64,000 nucleotides of DNA from UBA6168 sp039819485 (GCA_039819485.1 JBCBRY010000039.1:1-64000), one strand, 5' to 3'. Positions 53,219-62,504 are shown, numbered from the stretch's first letter. Notes: generated from the letters alone by a model not told the origin. A program made the numbers and translations.

Positions 53219-54292
53219 ATGAAATACTTCCTCACATTGACAGCCCTGCTACTGGCTTGCCTTTTTACCAGTCAATTAGTTGCACAGTGCAGTACCAACG
53301 GAACAGATACAACCTGCTGTTCCCCAATAGGGTGGAATTCCAGCCGTCCCGACGGTAATGCCCCCATCGGCGTAATGGGTGACCACTACCACGGCGCCGG
53401 CTCCCTGATGTTTTCCTATCGCTTCATGTACATGCGCATGGAAGGCAATCGGGCCAGTACCGACAAAGTAGCCGATAGCCATATCTTCCAAAACGACTAT
53501 ATGATGGCTCCGCAAGACATGGACATGCAAATGCACATGCTCGGTGCCATGTACGGCATCAACAACCGTATCACCCTCATGGCCATGACCAATTATTTGA
53601 AAAATGAAATGAATATGGTCGGCATGGACGGGACACAGCATTTTCACCAATCATCCGGCTTGGGCGATACCAGGCTATCGGTCATAGCCGGCCTTTGGAA
53701 CAATGACCTCCATGCCGTTCATCTCAACACTGGCCTGAGCATCCCGACCGGCAGTGTGACCGAAGGTGAAATGGCCCACCAGCACCATGGCGGCCAGCAC
53801 AGCGAAGTGATGGTCGCACTGCCCTACCCCATGCAATTGGGCTCCGGCACCTGGGACCTGCAGTTTGGCGGAACCTATCTCGGACAAACCGAGCGCTTCT
53901 CCTGGGGTGCCCAGGCGATGGGTATTTTCCCGACGGGCGAAAATGAAGCCGGCTACCGCAGGGGCAATCAATACCAGTTGAACAGCTGGGCGGCCATGCC
54001 CATCAATAATTGGATAAGTGTTTCTGTGCGGGCTACTGGAACAGCTACCGAAAAACTGATCGGAGAAGACCCTGACATGGACAAAATGATGTCCCCTACG
54101 TCGGATGCCATCAACTTTGGTGGAGAACAAGTCAACGGATTCATCGGCCTGAATGCCTATGTGCCCAGCGGATTCCTGAAGGGCCTCCGCTTCGGCATTG
54201 AATACGGCCAACCACTCTACCAAAACTGGAACGGCATCCAAATGAACCAAAACAACCTGCTGACACTGGGCATCCGGTACAGTGGGCATTGA
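53219..54292 (+). CDS. Met/His-rich outer-membrane channel-like protein
   Basis: A signal peptide (about 3-22, ending LVAQ) precedes a 330-residue beta-barrel-like protein ending in LTLGIRYSGH. The mature N-terminal third is very rich in Met and His: DHYHGAGSLMFSYRFMYMRMEGN, DMDMQMHMLGAMYG and EGEMAHQHHGGQHSE. Such clusters bind Cu(I)/Cu(II). Proteins of this type are often labelled transporter or MetA-pathway-like. Inside the nos operon a role in copper passage or storage for CuZ and CuA is the natural inference. The barrel strand count cannot be fixed by eye. Confidence 0.75.
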   Translation: MKYFLTLTALLLACLFTSQLVAQCSTNGTDTTCCSPIGWNSSRPDGNAPIGVMGDHYHGAGSLMFSYRFMYMRMEGNRASTDKVADSHIFQNDYMMAPQDMDMQMHMLGAMYGINNRITLMAMTNYLKNEMNMVGMDGTQHFHQSSGLGDTRLSVIAGLWNNDLHAVHLNTGLSIPTGSVTEGEMAHQHHGGQHSEVMVALPYPMQLGSGTWDLQFGGTYLGQTERFSWGAQAMGIFPTGENEAGYRRGNQYQLNSWAAMPINNWISVSVRATGTATEKLIGEDPDMDKMMSPTSDAINFGGEQVNGFIGLNAYVPSGFLKGLRFGIEYGQPLYQNWNGIQMNQNNLLTLGIRYSGH

Positions 54293-54301
54293 GGAGTTAT
54301 T

Positions 54302-54352
54302 GAGTGATGGGTTATGAGTGATTTATAACTCATCACTCATAACCCATCACTC
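54302..54352. repeat. 20-bp perfect stem between OMP gene and nosD
   Basis: The 20-bp arm 54302-54321 (starting GAGTGATGGGTTATG) is the exact complement of 54333-54352, loop 11 nt. Further partial copies of the right-arm word run to 54372, just before the nosD ATG at 54379. Confidence 0.8.
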
Positions 54353-54378
54353 ATAACCCATAACCCATCACTCTTTTT

Positions 54379-55644
54379 ATGAAAACCTTTTTCGTAACAT
54401 CGATACTGAGCCTGCTGTGGTGTTTTGCTGACGCAAACACACTGGAAGTATGTGCGAGCTGCGAATACAGCTCCCTAAAAGCGGCCCTCGCAGAGGCGGC
54501 CGACGGGGATGAAATTCGGGTACAAAAAGGCATTTACCAGGAAGGTAAAATCATTGTGGACAAGCAGGTCCATTTAAGAGGAATCGGCTGGCCGGTGCTG
54601 GATGGCAACGGTGAATCGGAAATATTGACGGTCATTGCCAGCGGGGTCACGGTAGAGGGTTTTATCATAAAAAACGTGGGTACGAGTTATTTGGAAGACC
54701 GGGCCGGTATCCGGATGAAAAGGGTGAAAGATTTTACCATCAAAAACAACCGCCTGCTGAACACCTTCTTTGGCATCTACCTCGAACATGCCAGCGACGG
54801 ATTGGTCATTGGCAATGAAGTGATTGGTGAAGCAGTGGAAGAATCATCTTCCGGCAACGCCATCCATCTCTGGTACTGCAAACGGATTACCGTCGAGAAC
54901 AACCTCGCCCGCCACCACCGGGACGGCATCTATTTCGAATTTGTCGATGATAGTCTGATCAAAAACAACGTGAGCGAGGACAACCTGCGCTACGGTCTCC
55001 ACTTCATGTTTTCCAATGAGGATGATTATTTCAAAAACACCTTCCGGCGCAACGGGGCCGGTGTAGCGGTGATGTTTTCCAAAAAAATAAACATGTGGGA
55101 GAATGTTTTTGAGTACAACTGGGGAAAGGCCAGCTATGGCATGCTGCTGAAAGAAATTTACGACGCCGACATCAAGCACAATGTTTTTCGGGAAAACACC
55201 ATCGGCATTTACGTCGAAGGCTCTACCCGGATCAATTACCTGCACAATGATTTCGTCCGCAATGGCTGGGCCATCAAAATCTCCGGTGGCTGTCTCGACA
55301 ACGTCGTGAGCGCAAACAATTTCATCTCCAATACTTTCGAGCTGTCGCTCAAAGCCAGCACCAACAACAACACCTTCGACGGTAACTACTGGAGTGACTA
55401 CAACGGCTACGACCTCGACCGCAACGGCGTCGGCGATGTGCCCTACCGCCCCGTAAAACTGTTCAATTACGTGGTCAACGAAACACCGGAGGCCATGGTA
55501 CTCCTCCGCAGCCTTTTCGTCGACCTCATTAATTTCTCGGAAAAAGTAAGCCCGGTTTTCACCCCGGAAAATGTGATCGATAATGCACCCGCCATGAAGC
55601 GGTTTAATCACCAAACCAACAGTCAACAAAATGGTGGAGGGTAG
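54379..55644 (+). CDS. nosD: NosD periplasmic maturation protein
   Basis: A signal peptide (about 1-19) leads into a right-handed beta-helix of CASH/carbohydrate-binding type (about 30-370). Its repeated turns include GVTVEGFIIKNVG, FTIKNNRLLNTFFGIYLEHA and GNAIHLWYCKRITVENN. The C-terminal phrases FDGNYWSDYNGYDLDRNGVGDVPYRPV are characteristic of NosD. NosD works with the NosFY transporter to place sulfur and copper in the CuZ centre. It is followed by a hairpin and nosF in the same direction. Confidence 0.92.
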   Translation: MKTFFVTSILSLLWCFADANTLEVCASCEYSSLKAALAEAADGDEIRVQKGIYQEGKIIVDKQVHLRGIGWPVLDGNGESEILTVIASGVTVEGFIIKNVGTSYLEDRAGIRMKRVKDFTIKNNRLLNTFFGIYLEHASDGLVIGNEVIGEAVEESSSGNAIHLWYCKRITVENNLARHHRDGIYFEFVDDSLIKNNVSEDNLRYGLHFMFSNEDDYFKNTFRRNGAGVAVMFSKKINMWENVFEYNWGKASYGMLLKEIYDADIKHNVFRENTIGIYVEGSTRINYLHNDFVRNGWAIKISGGCLDNVVSANNFISNTFELSLKASTNNNTFDGNYWSDYNGYDLDRNGVGDVPYRPVKLFNYVVNETPEAMVLLRSLFVDLINFSEKVSPVFTPENVIDNAPAMKRFNHQTNSQQNGGG

Positions 55645-55699
55645 CAGGTAAAGCGTAGAGAGGCCAATTCAGTCCTTCTGCGCTTTACCTGCGACCCTC
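55637..55699. repeat. Intergenic hairpin between nosD and nosF
   Basis: CAGGTAAAGCG (55645-55655) pairs with CGCTTTACCTG (55681-55691); outer GAGGGT/ACCCTC completes the stem. The left arm overlaps the last nosD codons. Confidence 0.65.
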
Positions 55700-55711
55700 T
55701 ACCCCAAGGCC

Positions 55712-56488
55712 ATGATCACCATACAACACCTCCACAAAGCATTTGGCAAAAATGAAGTCCTCAAGGGCATTGACCTGCATTTCGGCCAGCCCGGCATATC
55801 AGCGGTGCTTGGCCCCAACGGTTCTGGTAAGACGACCCTGATCAAATGCCTGCTCGGCATGGTCATCCCTGATAGTGGCTGTATCTGCGTGGACGGCGCT
55901 GACGTGTCGGGCCAGTGGACCTACCGAGAACGCCTGAGTTACCTCCCGCAGATCGCCCGCTTCCCTGAAAACCTGACCGCAAAAGAATTATTCAAAATGG
56001 TGAAAGATTTGCGCATGAACAACGCCAATGACGAGGAACTGATCAACTTGTTTGACCTACGGCCCCACTTGGACAAACGCCTCGGCAACCTGTCCGGCGG
56101 CACCCGTCAAAAGATCAACCTCGTCCTGGCCTTCATGTACGACAACCCTTACATCATCCTCGACGAGCCGACCGCCGGCCTCGACCCCGTGGCCATGATC
56201 CATTTGAAAGAACTCATCCGGCAGGAAAAAGAAAAAGGTAAAACCATCCTCATCACCACCCACATCATGAGCTTCGTGGAAGAGGTAGCCGATGAAATCA
56301 TTTTCTTGCTCGAAGGCCACATCCACTTCCAAGGCAGTCAGTCAACCCTGAAAGACCAATACGGTGAAACGTCATTGGAAAAGGCCATCGCCTCCATGAT
56401 GCTCCAACAGAAAGGTGAGAAAGGCGAGCGTGACATTGCTCCACCTGACTCCAAACCCTCCCACTCTTCTCACCCTCTCACACTTTAA
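55712..56488 (+). CDS. nosF: NosF ABC transporter ATP-binding protein
   Basis: 258 residues with Walker A GPNGSGKTT (about 34-42), Q-loop LPQIARFPENLTA, signature LSGGTRQK (about 128-135), Walker B YIILDEPTAGLDP (about 149-161) and the H-loop ITTHIMSF. It is the cytoplasmic ATPase of the NosFY transporter that supports CuZ assembly. The last codons run up to 4 bp before the nosY ATG, so the two are translated together. The C-terminal 25 residues are low-complexity and hydrophilic. Confidence 0.93.
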   Translation: MITIQHLHKAFGKNEVLKGIDLHFGQPGISAVLGPNGSGKTTLIKCLLGMVIPDSGCICVDGADVSGQWTYRERLSYLPQIARFPENLTAKELFKMVKDLRMNNANDEELINLFDLRPHLDKRLGNLSGGTRQKINLVLAFMYDNPYIILDEPTAGLDPVAMIHLKELIRQEKEKGKTILITTHIMSFVEEVADEIIFLLEGHIHFQGSQSTLKDQYGETSLEKAIASMMLQQKGEKGERDIAPPDSKPSHSSHPLTL

Positions 56489-56492
56489 TATT

Positions 56493-57275
56493 ATGTATAA
56501 AATACTCAAATACAGCTTTTTCGACCTTATGCGCAGCCGCTGGACGTATGTCTATTGCGCCTTTTATTTATTGTTTACACTGGCCCTTTTCTGGCTGAGC
56601 AACGACCTATCGAAAGTGACCATCAGTTTGATGAACGTGATCCTTGTGCTGGTGCCTTTGATTGCCACCATGTTCGGCATCATGTACTATTACAATTCCC
56701 GGGAATTCACGGAGCTGCTGTTGGCACAGCCGATCAGGCGAACCCATATTTTCCTGGGTCAATATTTAGGCGTAGCCCTATCGCTATCGGCCAGTCTGCT
56801 GGTGGGCGTGGGTATACCGTTTATTTTATATGGTCTTTTTGCGTCCGGCGAGATATTCAATTTTTCGATGGTTTTGCTGGTGGGCCTCTTTCTGTCATTC
56901 ATCTTTTCGGCCATCGCTTTTTTTATTGCTTTGAAAAATGAAAACCGGATCAAGGGGTTTGGTCTGGGCATTTTAGTATGGCTCTTGCTGGCGGTGGTGT
57001 ACGACGGTGTGTTCCTGCTATTGTTGGCCGTTTTTAGTGATTATCCCATCGAGGGTTTTGCGATGGGCGCTTCCCTTTTCAATCCCATTGACCTGTCGCG
57101 GATTCTGATTTTATTGAAATTGGATATTTCGGCGCTGATGGGTTACACGGGTGCCGTTTTCCAGAAATTTTTGGGCGGACCGATGGGGATGGTCGCGTCG
57201 TTTTTGATTTTGCTGGTTTGGATCGGGGTGCCGGTCTGGGGGATTAAGCGGGTGGCACTGCGGAAGGATTTTTAG
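56493..57275 (+). CDS. nosY: NosY ABC transporter permease
   Basis: The ATG at 56493 follows the nosF stop by 4 bp; an upstream in-frame ATG at 56415 lies inside nosF and is rejected. The 260-residue protein has six membrane helices (about 18-36, 50-70, 95-115, 120-145, 155-178, 235-253) and no soluble domain of size, the usual NosY form. EFTELLLAQPIRRTHIFLGQYLGV is typical. With NosF and NosD it completes the CuZ maturation unit. Confidence 0.92.
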   Translation: MYKILKYSFFDLMRSRWTYVYCAFYLLFTLALFWLSNDLSKVTISLMNVILVLVPLIATMFGIMYYYNSREFTELLLAQPIRRTHIFLGQYLGVALSLSASLLVGVGIPFILYGLFASGEIFNFSMVLLVGLFLSFIFSAIAFFIALKNENRIKGFGLGILVWLLLAVVYDGVFLLLLAVFSDYPIEGFAMGASLFNPIDLSRILILLKLDISALMGYTGAVFQKFLGGPMGMVASFLILLVWIGVPVWGIKRVALRKDF

Positions 57276-57316
57276 GGTTGGTGCAGGAAGCAGTCCTGAA
57301 TTTATGGGGAGCCACA

Positions 57317-57350
57317 AGCGGCGTTACCGTTTATCAACGGTAACGCCGCT
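57317..57350. terminator. Terminator of the nos operon
   Basis: AGCGGCGTTACCGTT (57317-57331) and AACGGTAACGCCGCT (57336-57350) form a perfect 15-bp stem with loop TATC, about 40 bp after nosY and 47 bp before the convergent vWA-OmpA gene end. It is likely bidirectional. Confidence 0.85.
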
Positions 57351-57396
57351 GAGCATGGAAGTAACGGTTCGTTAAACTTGTAAATACGAAAATTAA

Positions 57397-60300
57397 TTAT
57401 TGGGACATTATCTCTAATACTACCCGGCGGTTACTTGGGTTCACCTCATTGGAGTTATTTGACGTAGTCTCTCCGAATGCGGCAATCTCAATCCTTGATT
57501 CAGACACACCAAGATCTATAATATAAACACCGCATGATAAAGCTCTTTGTCTTGATAATTCATAATTCATTCGAGAATCACCTTCTGTACTAGCATACCC
57601 ATAGATACTTAAAGTGTAGCCAGAATTACTGTTCATGGTTTCAGCAATTTTGGCCAATTTGTCCTTAGCTGATTCAGGCAAAGCATACATGCCAATTTTA
57701 AAAAATATTTCTTCCCTGATTATTACATTTGTCCGACTTCCTTCTACTCGACTTATTGAGTCTCTGATTGCATTCTGCCTTAAGAATAAATTATTCAGCC
57801 TTTCTTCATCAACAACCAAAATTAAAGAGTCTGCCAAGCTAATTTCCTCTTCATTTGACGCGGTCGCCAAGGCAGCCACGAATTGATTTTTTGCACCTTC
57901 ATATTCTTGTATCTTCATTAATTCCATCCCCCTCTCAAAGTATTTTTGATATGCTTCAGAGTCCACCCCATTCACCGGCTGCCCGGCGCTACTGACCCCA
58001 TCGCTCGCATCAGGGCAAGGCGCCCTGAAAAGCGTAGGGGTTCCTTTGTAAGAAATCGCCATAAACCCTTCCTGCCCTTCGCTATTGTCAGAGCTAACCA
58101 GCCTGATTTTATAAAAACTGTCGATTGAATCCAACAAAATGGCCTGGTCACCGTTCCGGACGGCTCCGATGACGGTCTGGTTATCGATCTTTTTCGCTTC
58201 TTCCTCGCGCTGCGGGTCATTGACGACCCTCAGTTCATTCCGGGTCAAAGGCCGGTTGCGGAGAAACATCCGACCCCCGCTCGGCAGATTGATCACTACA
58301 CAGTCGTTCCCGGCCACGGGCGGAGCAGACAAACAATAGCTCCCGGCCGAGCTGATAATGGCCGGGTTCACATGGCTTGAATCCAATAAACTTTGCAGCT
58401 CTACGGCCCGGCCCAACCAGTAGCAGCCACTGTCTCTTGCTTCCTGTTTGACTTGTTGCAAGAAATCAGACTCTTCTATTCCCGGTGCGTTTGGGCGGAT
58501 TTCAGCCGGCACCAAAATGGAAAACCTACCGTTGAGCAGTATCGAGACAATAAAATCATCTGAATTAATTGCTGGCTGGTTTATCAATCGACCTGGATCA
58601 TTCAATATCTCATCAATATCAAATTGCAGGTTATAAAACCCGCCCCCCCGGTTGTGAAAGGCCTTCGCCATATTTTGGTAAAAAGCAGCAGTGTCCAAAG
58701 TGTTGTCAGTCTGCCAGAGCAGGTGTACCGAGCGGATCACGCTGTCCAGTGCCGGGTAGTTTCTGTTTTCCATAAACCGGTAGGCTTCAAATTCTTTCGC
58801 CCAAAGTTTTTTCTGCGGCGTATCCAGGCACCATTCTTCCTGCTCGAAGTAAAATGGATTTTCACTGCACTGCGGCACGTCCAGGTTTAAGGGAAGGATA
58901 ATCACCAAAAGCAGCAGCCAGCAGAGGCCGGCCCCCACAAAATCGACCCAGGATTGTTTAAAAATCTTATTGGCCCGGAGCCGGTCCAACCAGGATTCGG
59001 GAACTTCCTGGTCAATAAAGGTCTTTTCTGATTCGAGGACTTTCACGGCAATGAAGTCCGCTTCGTGTCCCTGTTCGATCAGGGCGGCGATTTCTCTTTG
59101 CAGCTCTTTTTTCCGCTTTTTGCTGGTCGTGAGCATCCATTCGTTCAAACTGAACTGCATGCGGTGTTCGTCATAGGCGACGGAGTCCGTGGGCGGCGGG
59201 TTTTGATCCAGCAAGTGGAGGAGGTAGCGGCGTATTTCAAGTAATAATTCAGGATATTTTTGTTCCAGCCAATGGACCAGCACTCTGCGCACTTCCTGGG
59301 CCATATGCCCGGAAACAAACCAGGGCAGCCGGGCAAACCGCTGGAGGTTCGGCAAGGTCAGCAGGTCCTCTTCTTCGTCAGAAAGAAGTTTTCCGAAATG
59401 CAGGGTCAATTCCCAGTTGACCTGTGGATAGACCGCACAGGCCGCAATCCACTGTAAAAACCGATCCCCGATAACACGCCCTGCGTCATCTTTTTCAGCA
59501 AAATGAAAATACAACCGGTCGAGCAGGTTTCCTTGAAGATAATAAGGTTGACTGTCTTTGTCATTGAGATTATTGGTTTTGACTGCCTCTCCTGTTTCAA
59601 AATGCAAAATGGTCGAAATCAGGCCATTCACATTAGCGGGTTTGATATGAAACAATTCGTTCAGCACCCTTTCTTTCCGCTTCCATTTGGACATCGGTAC
59701 GGGCGTGAGGAGCGCCCTTTCTTTCCAGCCTTCCAGCATCTTGGTCCAACGGGCCAATCGGCCGTTTTTTGGATTGAGCAAACGGTAGCCATCGCTGACC
59801 AGCAACAGCCGCGAATTCACATAGCGATGCTGCAACTCCTTCAGGAAGATGCCATTGGGAGTGTTTTCGTTCCAACAAAGCCGTAAATCACCGTCAAAAA
59901 AGTACCGCTCTATGTAGACTTCGCTGGTTTTGATTTTCTGAAACAAGTAATCAAAAAGACGGGCCCGGTGGTTGCGATTCGAATGCCGGTCGATCAGCAG
60001 CAAATATTCCGCCGGGCGGGTCTGCTGTTCATAAACGAAAGAAACGCGCCCCCCTTTACGGATGGTAGCATGAACGGTCTTGGGAGCATTGAACCGCCAC
60101 ACATCATCACGGGTGCGCTGGCGCAGGGTATGGAGCAGACGAAAAAACGCTTCATTCAATTGAACCTCCGGTTCGGAGCCTTGGGCGGCATTCCAGACGT
60201 AGGGAGGGTTGGTATTGGGCTGATGGTCAATAACAAATTTCTGCTTCTGCCGCTGCCGCCGTCTGACCAGCCAATATAACACACCCGCCAGCAACAGCAT

Positions 60301-61110
60301 GACCATGATCTTGATCCATTCCTGATTATTGGCCAACCAGGTTCGCCAACCAGCTACCTTTGGCGCCTGCAACTCATCTCTCGGCGGCTTGACAATGGTC
60401 AAAGTATCAATGGTTCCCGCCGCTACAGTTTCGATTGCTGGTTTCTCAACCACATGCAGGAAATAGAGTACGGTATCCGTTATATCAGCTTCATCTCCCC
60501 CCCGTACCATTAGACACAACGTATCTACCCCAATACTCAGTGGCTGCAAGAAAAAGCTGTCTTTTGATTTATCAAATTCGACCTGCACATGGATTCCCGA
60601 CTTCTCTGGACAAATGTTGGTGTCTATTACAATTGGTTCATTAATAAGCGTATCACGAAAAGGCATACCCATTGGCGAGTCTCCTAAAAATAGAGGTATT
60701 CCTCTCTGATTATATTTTAAGGATTTATGCTGCGTATCAAAAAACTGTCGAGCTACAATTCCCAGGAAAACCAGCATCAGGACCGTAATAATCTGCGGTA
60801 GGTACCTGTCGCACCAGGTTTCCAGTTTGCTCTTGCTTATTTCCTGTTCAACCGCTGCCGATGTACCCATCAGGCGTTCCACCTTTTTGACACTCTCTTT
60901 AAACAAGTCGTAAAAGCGTTCTTGCTCCTGCGGGCTGGTCACCAGGACGGGCGCCAGCAAGGTCATCAAATCCGTGGTTGTGGTTGTTTCCGGAAGGGAC
61001 TCCAATAATTGTTGCACCTGCAAATACTCCCTTGTACCAATGGAGAACCGCTCTTTTTGGAGAGCGGCCATTAGTTCGGACAAAAGGTTATTTAGGAAAA
61101 TCTGGTGCAA
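57397..61110 (-). CDS. MoxR-associated vWA protein with OmpA-like C-terminus
   Basis: 1237 residues. The N-terminal helical block (about 1-85; REYLQVQQLLESLPET, LAPVLVTSPQEQERFYDLF) is typical of proteins paired with MoxR ATPases. Membrane helices follow at about 104-121, 266-283 and 705-725. A vWA-like fold (about 360-480) opens with EYLLLIDRHSNRNH, a degenerate form of the MIDAS DxSxS motif. Beyond the third helix come an SH3-like stretch (about 985-1045), a short TPR-like part and an OmpA-type peptidoglycan-binding domain (about 1125-1237; YTLSIYGYASTEGDSRMNYELSRQRA, then NPSNRRVVLEI). The MoxR gene lies 69 bp upstream. An OmpA tail would fix the complex to the cell wall. The function is unknown. 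Confidence 0.75.
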   Translation of the reverse strand: MHQIFLNNLLSELMAALQKERFSIGTREYLQVQQLLESLPETTTTTDLMTLLAPVLVTSPQEQERFYDLFKESVKKVERLMGTSAAVEQEISKSKLETWCDRYLPQIITVLMLVFLGIVARQFFDTQHKSLKYNQRGIPLFLGDSPMGMPFRDTLINEPIVIDTNICPEKSGIHVQVEFDKSKDSFFLQPLSIGVDTLCLMVRGGDEADITDTVLYFLHVVEKPAIETVAAGTIDTLTIVKPPRDELQAPKVAGWRTWLANNQEWIKIMVMLLLAGVLYWLVRRRQRQKQKFVIDHQPNTNPPYVWNAAQGSEPEVQLNEAFFRLLHTLRQRTRDDVWRFNAPKTVHATIRKGGRVSFVYEQQTRPAEYLLLIDRHSNRNHRARLFDYLFQKIKTSEVYIERYFFDGDLRLCWNENTPNGIFLKELQHRYVNSRLLLVSDGYRLLNPKNGRLARWTKMLEGWKERALLTPVPMSKWKRKERVLNELFHIKPANVNGLISTILHFETGEAVKTNNLNDKDSQPYYLQGNLLDRLYFHFAEKDDAGRVIGDRFLQWIAACAVYPQVNWELTLHFGKLLSDEEEDLLTLPNLQRFARLPWFVSGHMAQEVRRVLVHWLEQKYPELLLEIRRYLLHLLDQNPPPTDSVAYDEHRMQFSLNEWMLTTSKKRKKELQREIAALIEQGHEADFIAVKVLESEKTFIDQEVPESWLDRLRANKIFKQSWVDFVGAGLCWLLLLVIILPLNLDVPQCSENPFYFEQEEWCLDTPQKKLWAKEFEAYRFMENRNYPALDSVIRSVHLLWQTDNTLDTAAFYQNMAKAFHNRGGGFYNLQFDIDEILNDPGRLINQPAINSDDFIVSILLNGRFSILVPAEIRPNAPGIEESDFLQQVKQEARDSGCYWLGRAVELQSLLDSSHVNPAIISSAGSYCLSAPPVAGNDCVVINLPSGGRMFLRNRPLTRNELRVVNDPQREEEAKKIDNQTVIGAVRNGDQAILLDSIDSFYKIRLVSSDNSEGQEGFMAISYKGTPTLFRAPCPDASDGVSSAGQPVNGVDSEAYQKYFERGMELMKIQEYEGAKNQFVAALATASNEEEISLADSLILVVDEERLNNLFLRQNAIRDSISRVEGSRTNVIIREEIFFKIGMYALPESAKDKLAKIAETMNSNSGYTLSIYGYASTEGDSRMNYELSRQRALSCGVYIIDLGVSESRIEIAAFGETTSNNSNEVNPSNRRVVLEIMSQ

Positions 61111-61179
61111 AAGGTTCGGATTATTAATTGAGGTAAAAATCGATCAACGGGAAGAAGTCTTCCGGCCAACAGGAAGTTT

Positions 61180-62103
61180 TCATTTTTCCAGCATGTCCCG
61201 GAGGGCTTTCAAATCCTCCTTGGTTTTGGCCAGTGTAGAGTAGGTCATCAGCAAGGTATCTTTTTGCTGTTGGCTAAGGGCTGCTGTATTTTCTAAAAGT
61301 TTGGTATCGAAACCAATTTTGTGCAACAAAATAGCCCAGTAGATCAGCTCCGCAGTGGCGGGCCCTTTGCGCAGGTGCCTGACCTTGCGGATGGCCTGGA
61401 AATGCGTCACGATACGTTTGACGTCTACTTTTTCAAGGTTGTCAATTTTCGAATGGAGGATTTGGATCAAATCTTCCGCCGAAGGAAATGGGATGTGGAA
61501 GTAAATGACCCGCCTGAGAAAAGCATCCGGCAGGTTTTTTTCCGAATTGCTGGTAATAATGACCAAGGGTCGGTTTTCCTCACTGGCGGCATAGGATTTT
61601 CGTACTTCCGAGACTGGAAATTTCAATTGGTCGATAGCCCCCAGCACATCGTTGGGCAGGTCCCGGGGGGCCTTATCAATTTCATCAATCAGAACGACCC
61701 GGCGCTTCGGTGACCGGATGGCTTTGCCCAATGCTTTGTAATGAATATAGTTCGTTTCCACTTCATCCAGCGTAAGTGGCTCCTGTTGATTCTGGGCGTA
61801 TTGAAAGTGGCCAAGGGCATCGTATTTGTAAAAAAGGTCGGTGACGGTGCTGGTCGTTTGTGCGCTGAATTCGAGGGGGTCGCCCAAGTTGAAATACCAC
61901 GCAATATGCCTGGCCAGTTCGGTTTTGCCAGTACCGGGTTCACCGGTCACCAGGAGCGGTTTGCCCAAAGCCAGTGCCACATTGACGGCGTCTTGCAAAG
62001 CTTTGCTGGGCCGGTAGAGGGAAGGATCATTAATCTTGGGGTTGTTCTCTATGACGGGCAGTTCACGGCGTGCGCCGTCTGAGTAGTAGTTAAAATCACT
62101 CAT
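61180..62103 (-). CDS. MoxR-family AAA+ ATPase
   Basis: 307 residues, cytoplasmic, with Walker A GEPGTGKTE (54-62), Walker B VVLIDEIDKA (about 136-145), sensor 1 region VIITSNSEKN (about 181-190), arginine finger LRRV, and a C-terminal helical lid. MoxR ATPases act with vWA-domain partners as chaperones or as activators in conflict systems. Here the pair (vWA-OmpA gene downstream at 69 bp) and the EAD11-like gene upstream make a three-gene set. A family A/B composite repeat occupies the gap to the EAD11-like gene, about 50 bp before the MoxR start. Confidence 0.88.
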   Translation of the reverse strand: MSDFNYYSDGARRELPVIENNPKINDPSLYRPSKALQDAVNVALALGKPLLVTGEPGTGKTELARHIAWYFNLGDPLEFSAQTTSTVTDLFYKYDALGHFQYAQNQQEPLTLDEVETNYIHYKALGKAIRSPKRRVVLIDEIDKAPRDLPNDVLGAIDQLKFPVSEVRKSYAASEENRPLVIITSNSEKNLPDAFLRRVIYFHIPFPSAEDLIQILHSKIDNLEKVDVKRIVTHFQAIRKVRHLRKGPATAELIYWAILLHKIGFDTKLLENTAALSQQQKDTLLMTYSTLAKTKEDLKALRDMLEK

Positions 62104-62152
62104 ATGATATTAAGGGTAAATAAAGTGTTCAATAATTATGGACAATCACTTT

Positions 62153-62460
62153 GGTGATGGATCAAAAAAATGACACTTTTACTTTACCTAAAAAAGAGAT
62201 TTGAGGTTTGGAAATCAAGCATTTACTAAAATAAAAGTGTCATTTTTAACATTGAAGTTGTTTAAAAACTCCTTGCTGGCCGCAAATCCAGTCTTTTGAG
62301 GGGAGGTGGCCGAAATTTTTTCAGCGATAACTTGTCCCGAATTCACTTCGGGAGCGCTGCTATCCCTTCTAAAATTTCGGCCACCTCCCCTCAAAATCCT
62401 AACATTTTCGACTCAACAGGAATTTTCAAACAACTTCATTCCCTATTTTTGTCCAAGCAC
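62153..62460 (+). repeat. Family A copy 5, interrupted by family B
   Basis: Family A sequence runs 62153-62253 (aaaaaaatgacactttt ... aaaagtgtcattttt). It is broken by family B (62254-62437) and resumes at 62441 with ctatttttgtccaagcac. Removing B and one ATT copy leaves an 8-bp junction of the same length as in copies 2-4, so the element was inserted into an intact A copy. Confidence 0.85.
62254..62437. mobile_element. Family B MITE-like element inside family A copy 5
   Basis: 184 bp with terminal inverted repeats (gaagttgtttaaaaactcct / aggaattttcaaacaacttc), flanked directly by ATT on both sides (62251-62253 and 62438-62440). An internal hairpin ccgaaatttt ... aaaatttcgg (about 62312-62380) and ccgaattcacttcggg are present. 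No transposase is encoded, so it is non-autonomous. The ends match the 90-bp copy at 24062-24151. Confidence 0.8.
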
Positions 62461-62504
62461 ATACGCTCAATTACAACAAAAAGAAAATAGCCATCCTTCC
62501 AGAC

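Noticed and set aside
53675..54289. 204-residue open frame on the minus strand
   Set aside because: Antisense to the Met/His-rich outer-membrane protein, without family features.
54844..55629. 261-residue open frame on the minus strand
   Set aside because: Antisense to nosD; its low-complexity Val/Ile-rich pattern mirrors the beta-helix repeats on the other strand.
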